A stretch of 64,000 bases of DNA, taken from assembly GCA_026129685.1 (NCBI GenBank), contig JAHCHO010000006.1:124001-188000 (forward strand), read 5' to 3'. The position numbers and the translations under genes are program-made. Shown piece after piece: positions 1 to 7,373 of this stretch; positions within the stretch are counted from its first letter, which is position 1; the number at the start of each line of letters is the position of its first letter. Under the pieces are notes generated by a model. That model was not told the origin of the DNA. It was given only the letters and a program-made list of their open reading frames with translations, and did no database searches. The DNA is from Fimbriimonadaceae bacterium. GTDB taxonomy: Bacteria > Armatimonadota > Fimbriimonadia > Fimbriimonadales > Fimbriimonadaceae.

Positions 1-107
1 TTCACGTCGCTGTTCACGACGTAGTTGAACACGCGACCACCGAGGGGCTGGGCCATGGCCATTCCCGCGGTCGCCGCGATTCCGAGAGTCAGAGCGAGTT
101 TGCGCAT
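1..107 (-). CDS. Secreted protein, N-terminal fragment (cut by window edge)
   Basis: Reading leftward from an ATG at 107, the frame is open to the window edge and gives 35 residues. They begin MRKLALTLGIAATAGMAMAQ, a clear Sec signal peptide with an AMA-QP cleavage site, so the product is exported. An AGGAG ribosome binding site lies at 124-120, about 12 bases before the ATG. The mature part starts PLGGRVFNYVVNSDV; too little is present to name a family. It is divergent from the regulator that starts at 515. Confidence 0.6.
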   Translation of the reverse strand, partial: MRKLALTLGIAATAGMAMAQPLGGRVFNYVVNSDV

Positions 108-514
108 ATTGTCCGAGAACTCCTATGGTTCTTCAGCCTCGCCCACGGATCGCGGGCCGAAGCCACCGTCATTCTTACCAGGTCGATTGTACCAGGCAAG
201 TCCCCAGAGTGGGGGACAGGCGCAACATTTGGGGGGAAATTCAGATTGTCGGCGAGCCGGCGGACAATCCCCAGGGTCCTCTGGCAAAGACCCCGTCGGA
301 CCGATCATCGGGAAGCGGGCGACCGCCCTCGACGTTACCCCCGGGCCTAAAGGCCGGGTCCAAAGGACCCAGGCCCGAAACCTCCGACCGTCCGAAAGGG
401 TCGCATTGGTATCCCAATGGGGCCGGCAGGTTCACCGGGATTGCCGTCGAAGCGCTCGTCGCGAGACGGCGAGCCCTGAGCGAACCGCGGATCGAGGCCA
501 AAGGAAGGAACAGC
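108..514. other. Long non-coding, hairpin-rich divergent intergenic region
   Basis: About 400 bases separate the divergent secreted-protein fragment and the HTH-PAS-GAF regulator. Open frames cross the region but their sequences look like no protein, and the regulator has a good start at 515, so I treat it as non-coding. It holds a short direct repeat (TACCAGG at 177 and 190), an inverted repeat of GTCCCC/GGGGAC type near 200-215, and a cluster of small perfect hairpins at 343-416 listed separately. I see no consensus sigma-70 promoter. Confidence 0.5.
343..416 (+). promoter_or_regulatory. Cluster of compact RNA hairpins in the 5' leader of the regulator
   Basis: Three structures lie side by side. 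GGGTCC (356-361) pairs with GGACCC (365-370) over an AAA loop. GGGCCT (343-348) can pair with AGGCCC (371-376) and enclose that hairpin, or instead form a local hairpin with AAGGCC. CATTGG (404-409) pairs with CCAATG (414-419) over TATC. The run ends about 100 bases before the GTG at 515. There is no U-tract, so it is not a simple terminator. It matches no riboswitch consensus I know; regulatory function is inference. Confidence 0.3.
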
Positions 515-1741
515 GTGATCGGTGACTTCGAAAACTCGTTGCAGGAAGAACCACAGACCCGTGAGCAGCAGGTGCTGTTCTACGCGGCGCAAGGCATGAC
601 CGACAAGGAGATCGCTCACCGCCTGGGGATCAGCCGGGAAACCGTGCTCACCTACTGGCGGCGCATCCGCCTGCGGCACGGGTCGGCGAGCCGGACCGAG
701 GTCGTCGCCAAGTCCCTCCAGATCAAGGCGAGCGAGAAGATCAACGAGGTCGAGGACCACAACCAGCGCCTGCTCTTCGAAATCGCCGAACGCAAGCGCA
801 TGGAGCTCCTCCTCGTCCAGGCGTCCTCCCGTCTGCGAACCCTTATGGACGCCCTCCACTCGGGCGTGCTGTTCGAGGACGACGCTGGCCGCGTCTCCTT
901 CGTCAACCACGCCTTCTGCACGATGTTCGACATCCCCTTCCGACCGAAGGAGTACGTCGGGCAGGAGCACAAGAACCTGATTCAGCGCGCCAAGAAGGTG
1001 TTCACCGACGGCAACGCCTTCGCCGACCGGGTCACTGAACTGGAGCGGCTCGGCGAGCCCGTACGCGAGGAGCGCTTTGAGCTAATCGACGGCCGCGTCT
1101 TCGCCCTCGACTACCTGCCGATCGATCCCAGCGCTTCCGTCCAAGGCCACCTCTGGCACTTCCGCGACGTCACCGACACCGCCCACATCCATCGGCGGCT
1201 CGACGAGCACCGCGAGAAGCGCCGCTTCGTCTCCGAGATGGGCGCCGAACTCATCCTCGTGACGAACGACGCCGCCCGAAGCACCGTCGCCGCCTACTTG
1301 GAGCGGCTCGGCACGTCGGCGGGGGCGGACCGGGCCTATGTCAGCCTGGCCGGGCCGGACGGACGCGAGGCGGACGCCATCCAATGGTGCGCCCCGGGAA
1401 TCGAGCCGAAGGAAAGCTGCGTGCCCAAGTACAAAGGCTCGCAGAAGGCTTGGTGGCTCCAGCGGTTGCACGATTCCAGCGTCGTCAACGTGGACGCCAT
1501 CGAGAACATGCCGGGCGACGCCACCGACGAGAAAGCGGCCCTCGACCAATCGCACGTGCGCTCGCTCATGCTGGTGCCCGTGTCGGCGGAGGGCCGATTC
1601 GTCGGCTACATCGGTTTGGAGGCGGTCCGGGAGCCCCAACGCTGGGACGAAGAGGTGTCTTCCCTGCTCGAGGACACCGGACGACTCGTGTCGGCCCTGT
1701 TCCGTCGCCCGGAGGCGACCCGAACCGAGCGCAGCGCGTAA
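515..1741 (+). CDS. LuxR-type HTH / PAS / GAF regulatory protein
   Basis: A 408-residue cytoplasmic sensor-regulator. Residues about 14-65 form a LuxR/FixJ-type helix-turn-helix (EQQVLFYAAQGMTDKEIAHR followed by LGISRETVLTYW). A short helical linker (EIAERKRMELLL) leads to a PAS domain at about 100-200 (LMDALHSGVLFEDDAGRVSF). The C-terminal third is GAF-like (GADRAYVSL and SLMLVPVSAEGRFVGYIGLE). The order is unusual: LuxR HTH domains normally sit at the C terminus after the sensor. I chose GTG 515 because AAGGAAGG at 501-508 is correctly spaced and upstream codons look non-coding. The ligand and targets are unknown. Confidence 0.75.
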   Translation: MIGDFENSLQEEPQTREQQVLFYAAQGMTDKEIAHRLGISRETVLTYWRRIRLRHGSASRTEVVAKSLQIKASEKINEVEDHNQRLLFEIAERKRMELLLVQASSRLRTLMDALHSGVLFEDDAGRVSFVNHAFCTMFDIPFRPKEYVGQEHKNLIQRAKKVFTDGNAFADRVTELERLGEPVREERFELIDGRVFALDYLPIDPSASVQGHLWHFRDVTDTAHIHRRLDEHREKRRFVSEMGAELILVTNDAARSTVAAYLERLGTSAGADRAYVSLAGPDGREADAIQWCAPGIEPKESCVPKYKGSQKAWWLQRLHDSSVVNVDAIENMPGDATDEKAALDQSHVRSLMLVPVSAEGRFVGYIGLEAVREPQRWDEEVSSLLEDTGRLVSALFRRPEATRTERSA

Positions 1742-1779
1742 GGCAAGCGTTGGGCCGCCGCCTGTCACAATGGGGCGGC

Positions 1780-3168
1780 ATGCCCGAAGCCAAGCCCATC
1801 GTCCGCATCGTCACCCTCGGGTGCGCCAAGAACGACGTCGACAGCGAGGAGATCGCGGGAGTCCTGCAAGGCGACGGCTTCCGCGTGGACGGCCTCGCGC
1901 CTCGCACGGAGGTAACGGTGATCAACACCTGCGGCTTCCTCGAGGCCAGCAAACAGGAGTCCATCGAGGCCATCCGGGAAGCGGTCAAGGCGAAAGCCGA
2001 CGGTCGGACCGGCCGCGTCATCGTCGCCGGTTGCCTGGCCCAACGGCTCGGCGCGGAAATGGAGGTCTTGGCCCCGGGCGCGGACGCCTACGTCGGCGTC
2101 GGGCAGATGGGGCGGTTCCACGAGATCGTGCGCGGCGCCCTCGTGACGCGGGAGCCTATGATCGAGATCGGTCCGCCCCACCACCGATGGGCGGACGTGC
2201 CGACGCGCGCCCGCGCAGGGCACCCTTGGTCGGCCTACCTCAAGGTCAGCGAGGGCTGCGACCACACCTGCACCTTCTGCACGATCCCCAGCTTCCGTGG
2301 ACGGCACGTCAGCAAGCCGATCGAGCGGGTCGTGGCGGAGGCTCGCCACCTTGCCTCGCAGGGGGCCAAGGAGATCAACCTGATCGCGCAGGACGTGACC
2401 CAATACGGCTACGACCTGTACCGTAAGTTCACCTTGCCACAACTCCTTCGCGACCTGAACGGCGTCGAGGGGATCGAGTGGATCCGGCTTCTCTACTTCT
2501 ATCCCAACCGCTTGACCGACGAAGTGATCGAGGCGATGGCGACCCTCGACAAAGTGCTTCCGTACATCGACATCCCACTCCAGCACGTCCACCCGGACAC
2601 GCTCCGCCGGATGAAGCGCCCGTGGGACGGAGACCGTTACCTCAGCGTCCTCGGAAAGGTGCGCGAGGCGATGCCCGACGTCGCGATTAGAACGACCTTC
2701 ATCGTCGGGTTCCCGGGGGAGACGGAGGGGGAGTTCCAGGCGCTGCTCGACTTTGTGGAAGCCGCCCGTCTCGACCGGGTTGGCGCCTTCGTCTACAGTC
2801 GTGAACCGGGCACGCCGAGCCACGACATGCCCTGCCAGGTTCCTTTTCGCACAAAGCGTGCTCGCTACGACCGGCTGATGCGCGCCCAGCAGGCGATCTC
2901 GCTGGCCAAAAACGAGTCGTGGATCGGTCGGTCGCTCAAGGTCCTTGTCGAAGAGAATCGCGAGGGCTGGGCCGTCGGTCGGTCCTTCCGCGACGCGCCC
3001 GAGATCGACGGGCTGGTGTGCGCGCAGGGCGAGGCCGCGCAGGGAACGATGTTGGAGGTCGTCGTCGAGTCCGCCGAGCCTTACGACCTGTTCGGTCGAC
3101 CCTTGGGCGCCGCCCCGACGGTGTCGCGAACCCCACTTCGCATGGCCTCACCCGCCGCGCCTCGTTGA
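1780..3168 (+). CDS. rimO: Ribosomal protein S12 methylthiotransferase RimO
   Basis: A radical-SAM enzyme of 462 residues that adds a methylthio group to the conserved aspartate of ribosomal protein S12. The N-terminal MTTase domain opens with TLGCAKNDVDSEE, the RimO version of the motif. The radical-SAM centre is SEGCDHTCTFCTIPSFRGRH, whose CxxxCxxC cysteines bind the catalytic 4Fe-4S cluster. A C-terminal TRAM-like region follows (VLVEENREGWAVGRSFRDAP), and a tail of about 20 residues extends beyond the usual end. ATG 1780 gives the normal N terminus; an ATG at 1770 is out of frame. No Shine-Dalgarno sequence is evident. MiaB is the alternative, but KNDVDSEE favours RimO. Confidence 0.93.
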   Translation: MPEAKPIVRIVTLGCAKNDVDSEEIAGVLQGDGFRVDGLAPRTEVTVINTCGFLEASKQESIEAIREAVKAKADGRTGRVIVAGCLAQRLGAEMEVLAPGADAYVGVGQMGRFHEIVRGALVTREPMIEIGPPHHRWADVPTRARAGHPWSAYLKVSEGCDHTCTFCTIPSFRGRHVSKPIERVVAEARHLASQGAKEINLIAQDVTQYGYDLYRKFTLPQLLRDLNGVEGIEWIRLLYFYPNRLTDEVIEAMATLDKVLPYIDIPLQHVHPDTLRRMKRPWDGDRYLSVLGKVREAMPDVAIRTTFIVGFPGETEGEFQALLDFVEAARLDRVGAFVYSREPGTPSHDMPCQVPFRTKRARYDRLMRAQQAISLAKNESWIGRSLKVLVEENREGWAVGRSFRDAPEIDGLVCAQGEAAQGTMLEVVVESAEPYDLFGRPLGAAPTVSRTPLRMASPAAPR

Positions 3169-3300
3169 TCGCACCGGCTTGACGAGTCTGCGAACGACCC
3201 TGGAGCGGCCCGCGGCCCATCGTCAGCGAGACTGTCGGCAAATCCATAGACAGCAAAGGCACGACTTGCTGACGCGGGTCATACCCCGGACAATGGGGGC

Positions 3301-3639
3301 ATGAGACTTGCGCGCGCATCGCTCTTCGTCGCCGCTCTCGGCATCGGAACCATTGGGCTGTGCCTGCCGAACTTCATCAAGGACTTCGGAAGCACCTACG
3401 GCGTAAAGAAGGAGAGCTAGATCGGCAAGGCGTCGTGCTCCCTCTGCCACGTAGGCAAGACCACCAAGCTCAACCCTTACGGAACGGACTTGGTCGCCGC
3501 GCTGAAGCAGGAGAACACGAAGGTCCTCACCGGCAGCGTCCTGAAGAAGGTCGAAGGCCTAGACTCGGACAAGGACGGTGTCAAGAACATCGACGAGATC
3601 AACGCCGACAAAATGCCAGGGGACCCCAAGAGTAAGTAG
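3301..3639 (+). pseudogene. Small c-type haem protein interrupted by an in-frame TAG
   Basis: Translation from ATG 3301 gives an N-terminal signal segment (MRLARASLFVAALGIGTIG) and then a TAG at codon 40 (3418-3420). The same frame continues after the stop with coherent protein: GKASCSLCHVGKTT carries a CxxCH haem-attachment motif, followed by LNPYGTDLVAALKQE and the acidic Ca-binding-like loop DSDKDGVKNIDEIN, ending at TAG 3637-3639. The whole frame has 112 codons, a normal size for a small periplasmic monohaem protein. No start codon lies just after the amber codon, so the haem domain would be lost without read-through. Recent nonsense mutation, sequencing error and suppression are all possible. 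Confidence 0.6.
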
Positions 3640-3673
3640 GCAAGCCGCTCGAACGCCGCCCGCAGAGGAGCCC

Positions 3674-4453
3674 ATGAACACTCGTACCAGCCCGATCCTT
3701 GTGGCGTCCGTCGCCATCGTCGCCTCTTTGGCGAGCTCGGCCAAGGCCGACTCCGTTCTCGAACAGATCGCGATCCAGCTTCTGGCCTCCAAGTTCGGCG
3801 TCAATACCGCCGATATCACGCGGGTTCAGTCGCTGACTGGGCTCTCGACCACCGAAGTCGCCCCCATCTTCTCGGCGAGCAAACTCGGCAACACTCAGGT
3901 GGACACCATCGTGCGGCTGCGAAAAGAAGGACTCGGTTGGGGAGAGGTCGCGCACCGCATCGGGATGGATCCGGGCACCTTCAACAAACTTCGGAGCGTC
4001 GGCGCCTTCGACTCCGGACCGATCTGGAACAACACGTTGGCGAACCGTTTCGCCGTGCCCCGCGCCGATGTCTGGGCCACCCAGCGACGCGGAGCGAGCC
4101 TGCAAGACCAGATCGCGGCGATCCTGATCGCCAGATCCAGTGGTCGCACGCCGCTCGTCGTCTACGAGGAGTACCGGAAGGTGAAGGACTGGGAGCCGAT
4201 CCGCACCAAATCCAAGGTCGTCTACAGCGACTGGAAGAAGTACGCCACCCGCCCCGCCTATTCGGCGCCCGTCGGCCAGAAGCACCGCGGCAAGGTCAAG
4301 AAGAACTCATCCCACCCATCGGGCAAAGCGGTGGGTCACCGTACCGCCCCGGGCCAGAACAAGAATCGCCGTGACGACCCCAAAAAGGAGAGGGGCAACG
4401 GCAAGAACGATGACAAGGGTCGGCACAAGGGCAAGGGACACGGCGGCAACTGA
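3674..4453 (+). CDS. Secreted protein with duplicated helical unit and basic tail
   Basis: A 259-residue exported protein of no family I recognise. Residues 1-25 are a signal peptide (MNTRTSPILVASVAIVASLA, then SSAKAD). Two related units of about 55 residues follow, one from LASKFGVNTADITRVQS and one from LANRFAVPRADVWATQR; they share the pattern L-A-x-[KR]-F-x-V-x-x-A-D, a later [QE]-[VI]-A-x-I block and a closing tryptophan. The last 60 residues are highly charged and low in complexity (KKERGNGKNDDKGRHKGKGH), which would suit binding to nucleic acid, polysaccharide or cell wall. An AGAGGAG ribosome site ends three bases before ATG 3674. Confidence 0.7.
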   Translation: MNTRTSPILVASVAIVASLASSAKADSVLEQIAIQLLASKFGVNTADITRVQSLTGLSTTEVAPIFSASKLGNTQVDTIVRLRKEGLGWGEVAHRIGMDPGTFNKLRSVGAFDSGPIWNNTLANRFAVPRADVWATQRRGASLQDQIAAILIARSSGRTPLVVYEEYRKVKDWEPIRTKSKVVYSDWKKYATRPAYSAPVGQKHRGKVKKNSSHPSGKAVGHRTAPGQNKNRRDDPKKERGNGKNDDKGRHKGKGHGGN

Positions 4454-4529
4454 TGCGCCGCGCTCCCGGCTCGACCCGCTCCCGATTGACCGCGTTTCCT
4501 ACACCCACCTTCCCTAGGAGGAACACAAC

Positions 4530-5027
4530 ATGAAGACTTTGGCGTGCCTTGCCGCTTTCGCCGCGTTCGCCGGCCCCTTCTTCGGAGCCTCGTCTCCCGA
4601 AATGAAAACCGAAGCCGGACGCGATCTCATTGATACCGCGATGCAGGTCCATCGCTTCGACACCTTTCTGATGCTCGTGCGCGATGCGGACCTCATGTTC
4701 AACCTCAAGGGAGGGGGACCGTACACGATCTTCGCACCGACCGACGACGCGTTCGACAAGATGCCGGGCGGCCTCCTCGATCACCTTCACGGCAACGCGC
4801 CTCGCCTCAAGCAGTTCCTCCTGCATCACGTGGTGCGCGGAAACATGACCGCCGAGCAGGTCGTCCGCGCTCGTCGGCTCACCGCGCTGGACGGTCGGGT
4901 GTTGATCGCCCGCAACCTGGGCGGACACGGGACGGTCGGCGGCGCGGGCTTCACGATCGGGAACATCCGAACGAGCAATGGTACGTTGCACGCGATGGAC
5001 GCGGTGATCATGTCCGCGTCAGACTAG
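4530..5027 (+). CDS. Secreted fasciclin (FAS1) domain protein
   Basis: A 165-residue single-domain fasciclin protein. A signal peptide (MKTLACLAAFAAFAGPFFGA) precedes one FAS1 fold with both family signatures: YTIFAPTDDAFDKMP near residues 71-85 and, before the C terminus, the H2-like region ending in TLHAMDAVIMS. The hallmark LLHHVVRGNMTAEQV lies between them. Proteins of this type act in adhesion or as matrix proteins outside the cell; the ligand is unknown. AGGAGG at 4516-4521 is eight bases before the ATG. Four bases separate its stop from the downstream mutarotase-like gene, so they are probably cotranscribed. Confidence 0.88.
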   Translation: MKTLACLAAFAAFAGPFFGASSPEMKTEAGRDLIDTAMQVHRFDTFLMLVRDADLMFNLKGGGPYTIFAPTDDAFDKMPGGLLDHLHGNAPRLKQFLLHHVVRGNMTAEQVVRARRLTALDGRVLIARNLGGHGTVGGAGFTIGNIRTSNGTLHAMDAVIMSASD

Positions 5028-5031
5028 CTTC

Positions 5032-5454
5032 ATGCTCATCGGTTCCCTTCAACATCCCGACGTGCTCCGCGCGCTGGCCGCGGCGGGCCACGGGTCGCGC
5101 ATCGCGATCACCGACGGGAACTTCCCCGTCGCCACCGAGCACGGCCCGCACGCCACCGTCGTGTATCTCAACCTCGCCCGGGGGGCCATGAACGTGACGC
5201 AGGTTCTGCAAGCCCTCGTCCAGGCCGTCCCGATCGAACGCGCCACCGGCATGACTCCCTCGGACGGGACCATTCCGGAGATATTCAACGAATACCGGGC
5301 GATCCTGGGCGACACCCCGCTCGACCCGCGTCCGCACGCCGAGTTCAAGCGTCTCGTCGCCAGTCCGGACGTCTGCCTGCACATCGCGACGGGAGAGACC
5401 CGGCTCTACGCTTGCGTCCTCCTCACGATCGGCGTCGTGAACCATCCCGCCTAG
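5032..5454 (+). CDS. RbsD/FucU family sugar mutarotase
   Basis: A 140-residue member of the RbsD/FucU family, which interconverts ring forms or anomers of ribose or fucose so that kinases and isomerases get the right form. The family's catalytic pair is visible as H20 and D28 in AGHGSRIAITDGNFP. The C-terminal substrate region contains TGETRLYACVLLTIGVV, typical of FucU (ETRLYAN-type) rather than RbsD. The length is normal. It starts four bases after the fasciclin stop with no obvious ribosome site, suggesting translational coupling. Sugar specificity is not settled; no fucose or ribose operon is adjacent. Confidence 0.82.
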   Translation: MLIGSLQHPDVLRALAAAGHGSRIAITDGNFPVATEHGPHATVVYLNLARGAMNVTQVLQALVQAVPIERATGMTPSDGTIPEIFNEYRAILGDTPLDPRPHAEFKRLVASPDVCLHIATGETRLYACVLLTIGVVNHPA

Positions 5455-5490
5455 GAACGAAGTCCCGCTCTGCCCCGATCGCCGAGGGCC

Positions 5491-7314
5491 ATGCTCGGGC
5501 CGATGACGCCCGTCATGGCCCTCGTTCTGGCCGTTCTCGCCCCCCAAGCGAACTACGAGGCGGAGGCGCTCCGGGCGTTGCCCGTCCCCGGCGTCCGCCT
5601 GATCGAGACCGAAACGAGAACCCTGACGCTTCCCACCGGCGCGACGATCGTACCGACCGACCGGCCCTTCGGCGACGTGGTGCGTATGGTCGTCGCCGCC
5701 GGTTCTGCGCGCCCCTACGACCTCCAGGTCTTCGCCACGCCGAGCGTGGCGGCGGTCGGCGAAGGGGACACCGTGTACGCCACCTTCTGGGCGAGGCGCA
5801 CCGATTCCGACCAGCCCGGCGTCGTGAGCGTCCACCTCCAGGAATCGACCGAACCCTGGACCCAGGTCGCGACCACCTCCCTGCAACTGGGCCCAGACTG
5901 GCGACGCTATCACGTGTCGGGGGTCTCGAGGGGCAAACACCCGGTCGGCGGCCTGAACTTGGCCTTCCACCTCGCCCGGCAGCGCCAGACGATCGAGTTG
6001 GGCGGTCTCTTGGCTCGCAACCTCGGGCCGAACGTCGATCCCAACTCGATCCCCTTCAACGCGTTGCGCTACGCGGGCGAAGAGCCGAACGCCGCCTGGC
6101 GCGCGGAAGCCGCCGAACGTATACGACGTACCCGGATGGCGAACCTGGACGTGCGGGTTCTCGACGCCCAAGGAAAGCCCGTCCGCAACGCGAACGTCCG
6201 CGTCGCGCTGCGCCGCCACGCCTTCGAGTTCGGCTCGTTCGTCGAAGAGCCGCTGCTCGAGACCGGCCCCGACGGCGACCGCTACCGCGCGACGTTCGAC
6301 CGGCTCTTCAACAAGGCGACCGTCCCGATGTACTGGGCGGACTGGGGTTGGGAGTACGAGGGGTCGCGCAAGCGCTACCTCGCCTTCGCCGACTACTTCT
6401 GGCGAAAGCGCGTGCCGACCAAGGCCCACGTCCTGATCTACCCCGGCTGGAACTTCCTGCCCGGTTCGTTGCGGGCGCTCGAGACGAACCCCGCCGAACT
6501 TCGCCGACGCATCGACGGGCACGTGGACGAGATCCTCGCCGCAACCAAGAAGTATGGGTTTGTGTCGTGGGACGTGATCAACGAGACCCGCGACCTTCAG
6601 GTGCTTCCCCCCTTGCTCGGGCCGGAGTTCTACGCCGACCTGTTCCGCGCCGCCCACGCGGCCCAGCCTAAGGCGACCCTCTACATCAACGAGTACGCGA
6701 TCCTCAGCGACGGAGGCACGAACGTGGCGAACCACGACCACTACGAAGGGATGATCCGCGACCTTCTCGCCCGCAAGGCGCCGCTGGGAGGGATCGGGAT
6801 GCAAGGGCACTTCGGCGAGTCCCTCACCCCGCCGACCCAGGTGTGGAAGGTGCTCGACCGGTTCGCCAAGTTCGGATTGCCGATCCAAGTGACGGAGTTC
6901 GACATCGCCACCCGCGACGAGGCGGGCCAAGCCGCGTACACGCGCGACTTCCTCACCGCCCTGTTCGCCCACCCGTCGGTCACCGGCTTCACCGTGTGGG
7001 GCTTCTGGGAGAAGAGCATGTGGACGAAGAACGGGGCGATGTTCCGCCCCGACTGGCGGCCCAAGCCCAACGCCTCCGCCTTCGAAAGCCTCACCCGCAA
7101 AACCTGGTGGACGGACGCCACCGCCAAGTCCGACCGAGGCGGCAAGTGCCGGGTGCGCGGATTCAAGGGAACCTACGAGGTCACCGTCCGAGCCGGGGGA
7201 GCAGTCGTGCGCCGAACGGTCGATCTCGACCGGGACCGAGCCCTGGACGTGAGGCTCGCAGCGAGGGAGACGGCCTCCGCGAAGAAGGGAACGCGCACCA
7301 AGGCGAAGGTATAA
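5491..7314 (+). CDS. Secreted GH10 endo-1,4-beta-xylanase
   Basis: A 607-residue exported glycoside hydrolase. After a hydrophobic N terminus (MTPVMALVLAVLAPQA) comes a beta-rich region resembling a carbohydrate-binding module at about 50-185, then the GH10 TIM barrel at about 225-545. The acid/base glutamate is E365 in SWDVINETRD, and the nucleophile is E469 in QVTEFDIATRD. Other GH10 marks are TLYINEYAI and the late barrel motif FTVWGFWEKSMW. It should cut internal beta-1,4 bonds in xylan outside the cytoplasm. A basic C-terminal tail (KKGTRTKAKV) is unusual. ATG 5503 is an alternative start. Confidence 0.9.
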   Translation: MLGPMTPVMALVLAVLAPQANYEAEALRALPVPGVRLIETETRTLTLPTGATIVPTDRPFGDVVRMVVAAGSARPYDLQVFATPSVAAVGEGDTVYATFWARRTDSDQPGVVSVHLQESTEPWTQVATTSLQLGPDWRRYHVSGVSRGKHPVGGLNLAFHLARQRQTIELGGLLARNLGPNVDPNSIPFNALRYAGEEPNAAWRAEAAERIRRTRMANLDVRVLDAQGKPVRNANVRVALRRHAFEFGSFVEEPLLETGPDGDRYRATFDRLFNKATVPMYWADWGWEYEGSRKRYLAFADYFWRKRVPTKAHVLIYPGWNFLPGSLRALETNPAELRRRIDGHVDEILAATKKYGFVSWDVINETRDLQVLPPLLGPEFYADLFRAAHAAQPKATLYINEYAILSDGGTNVANHDHYEGMIRDLLARKAPLGGIGMQGHFGESLTPPTQVWKVLDRFAKFGLPIQVTEFDIATRDEAGQAAYTRDFLTALFAHPSVTGFTVWGFWEKSMWTKNGAMFRPDWRPKPNASAFESLTRKTWWTDATAKSDRGGKCRVRGFKGTYEVTVRAGGAVVRRTVDLDRDRALDVRLAARETASAKKGTRTKAKV

Positions 7315-7315
7315 T
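7310..7315 (+). promoter_or_regulatory. Consensus -10 box (TATAAT) upstream of the E1 gene
   Basis: A perfect TATAAT overlaps the stop codon of the xylanase gene. It lies about 58 bases before the ATG of the dehydrogenase E1 gene, giving a leader of about 50 bases. No good -35 hexamer is present at 16-18 bases upstream. Promoter function is inference. Confidence 0.4.
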
Positions 7316-7373
7316 CGGGCTCCCGCCGGTTTGTGCCGGCCCTGCGTTTCAGCGTCGAAATCAGAGGACCTTC

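Noticed and set aside
343-419. Cyclic-di-GMP or cobalamin riboswitch
   Set aside because: The GGCCTAAAGG-like part recalls class I c-di-GMP elements, but the other conserved loops are missing, and there is no cobalamin box.
125-514. Extended N terminus for the HTH-PAS-GAF regulator
   Set aside because: The 130 upstream codons encode a Pro/Arg-rich sequence without structure, cross a hairpin cluster, and a GTG with a good ribosome site lies at 515.
1770-1772. ATG upstream of rimO as its start
   Set aside because: It is out of frame with the MTTase domain; ATG 1780 gives the normal RimO N terminus.
3418-3420. In-frame stop read as selenocysteine because selB is in the window
   Set aside because: The codon is TAG, not TGA, so SelB cannot decode it.
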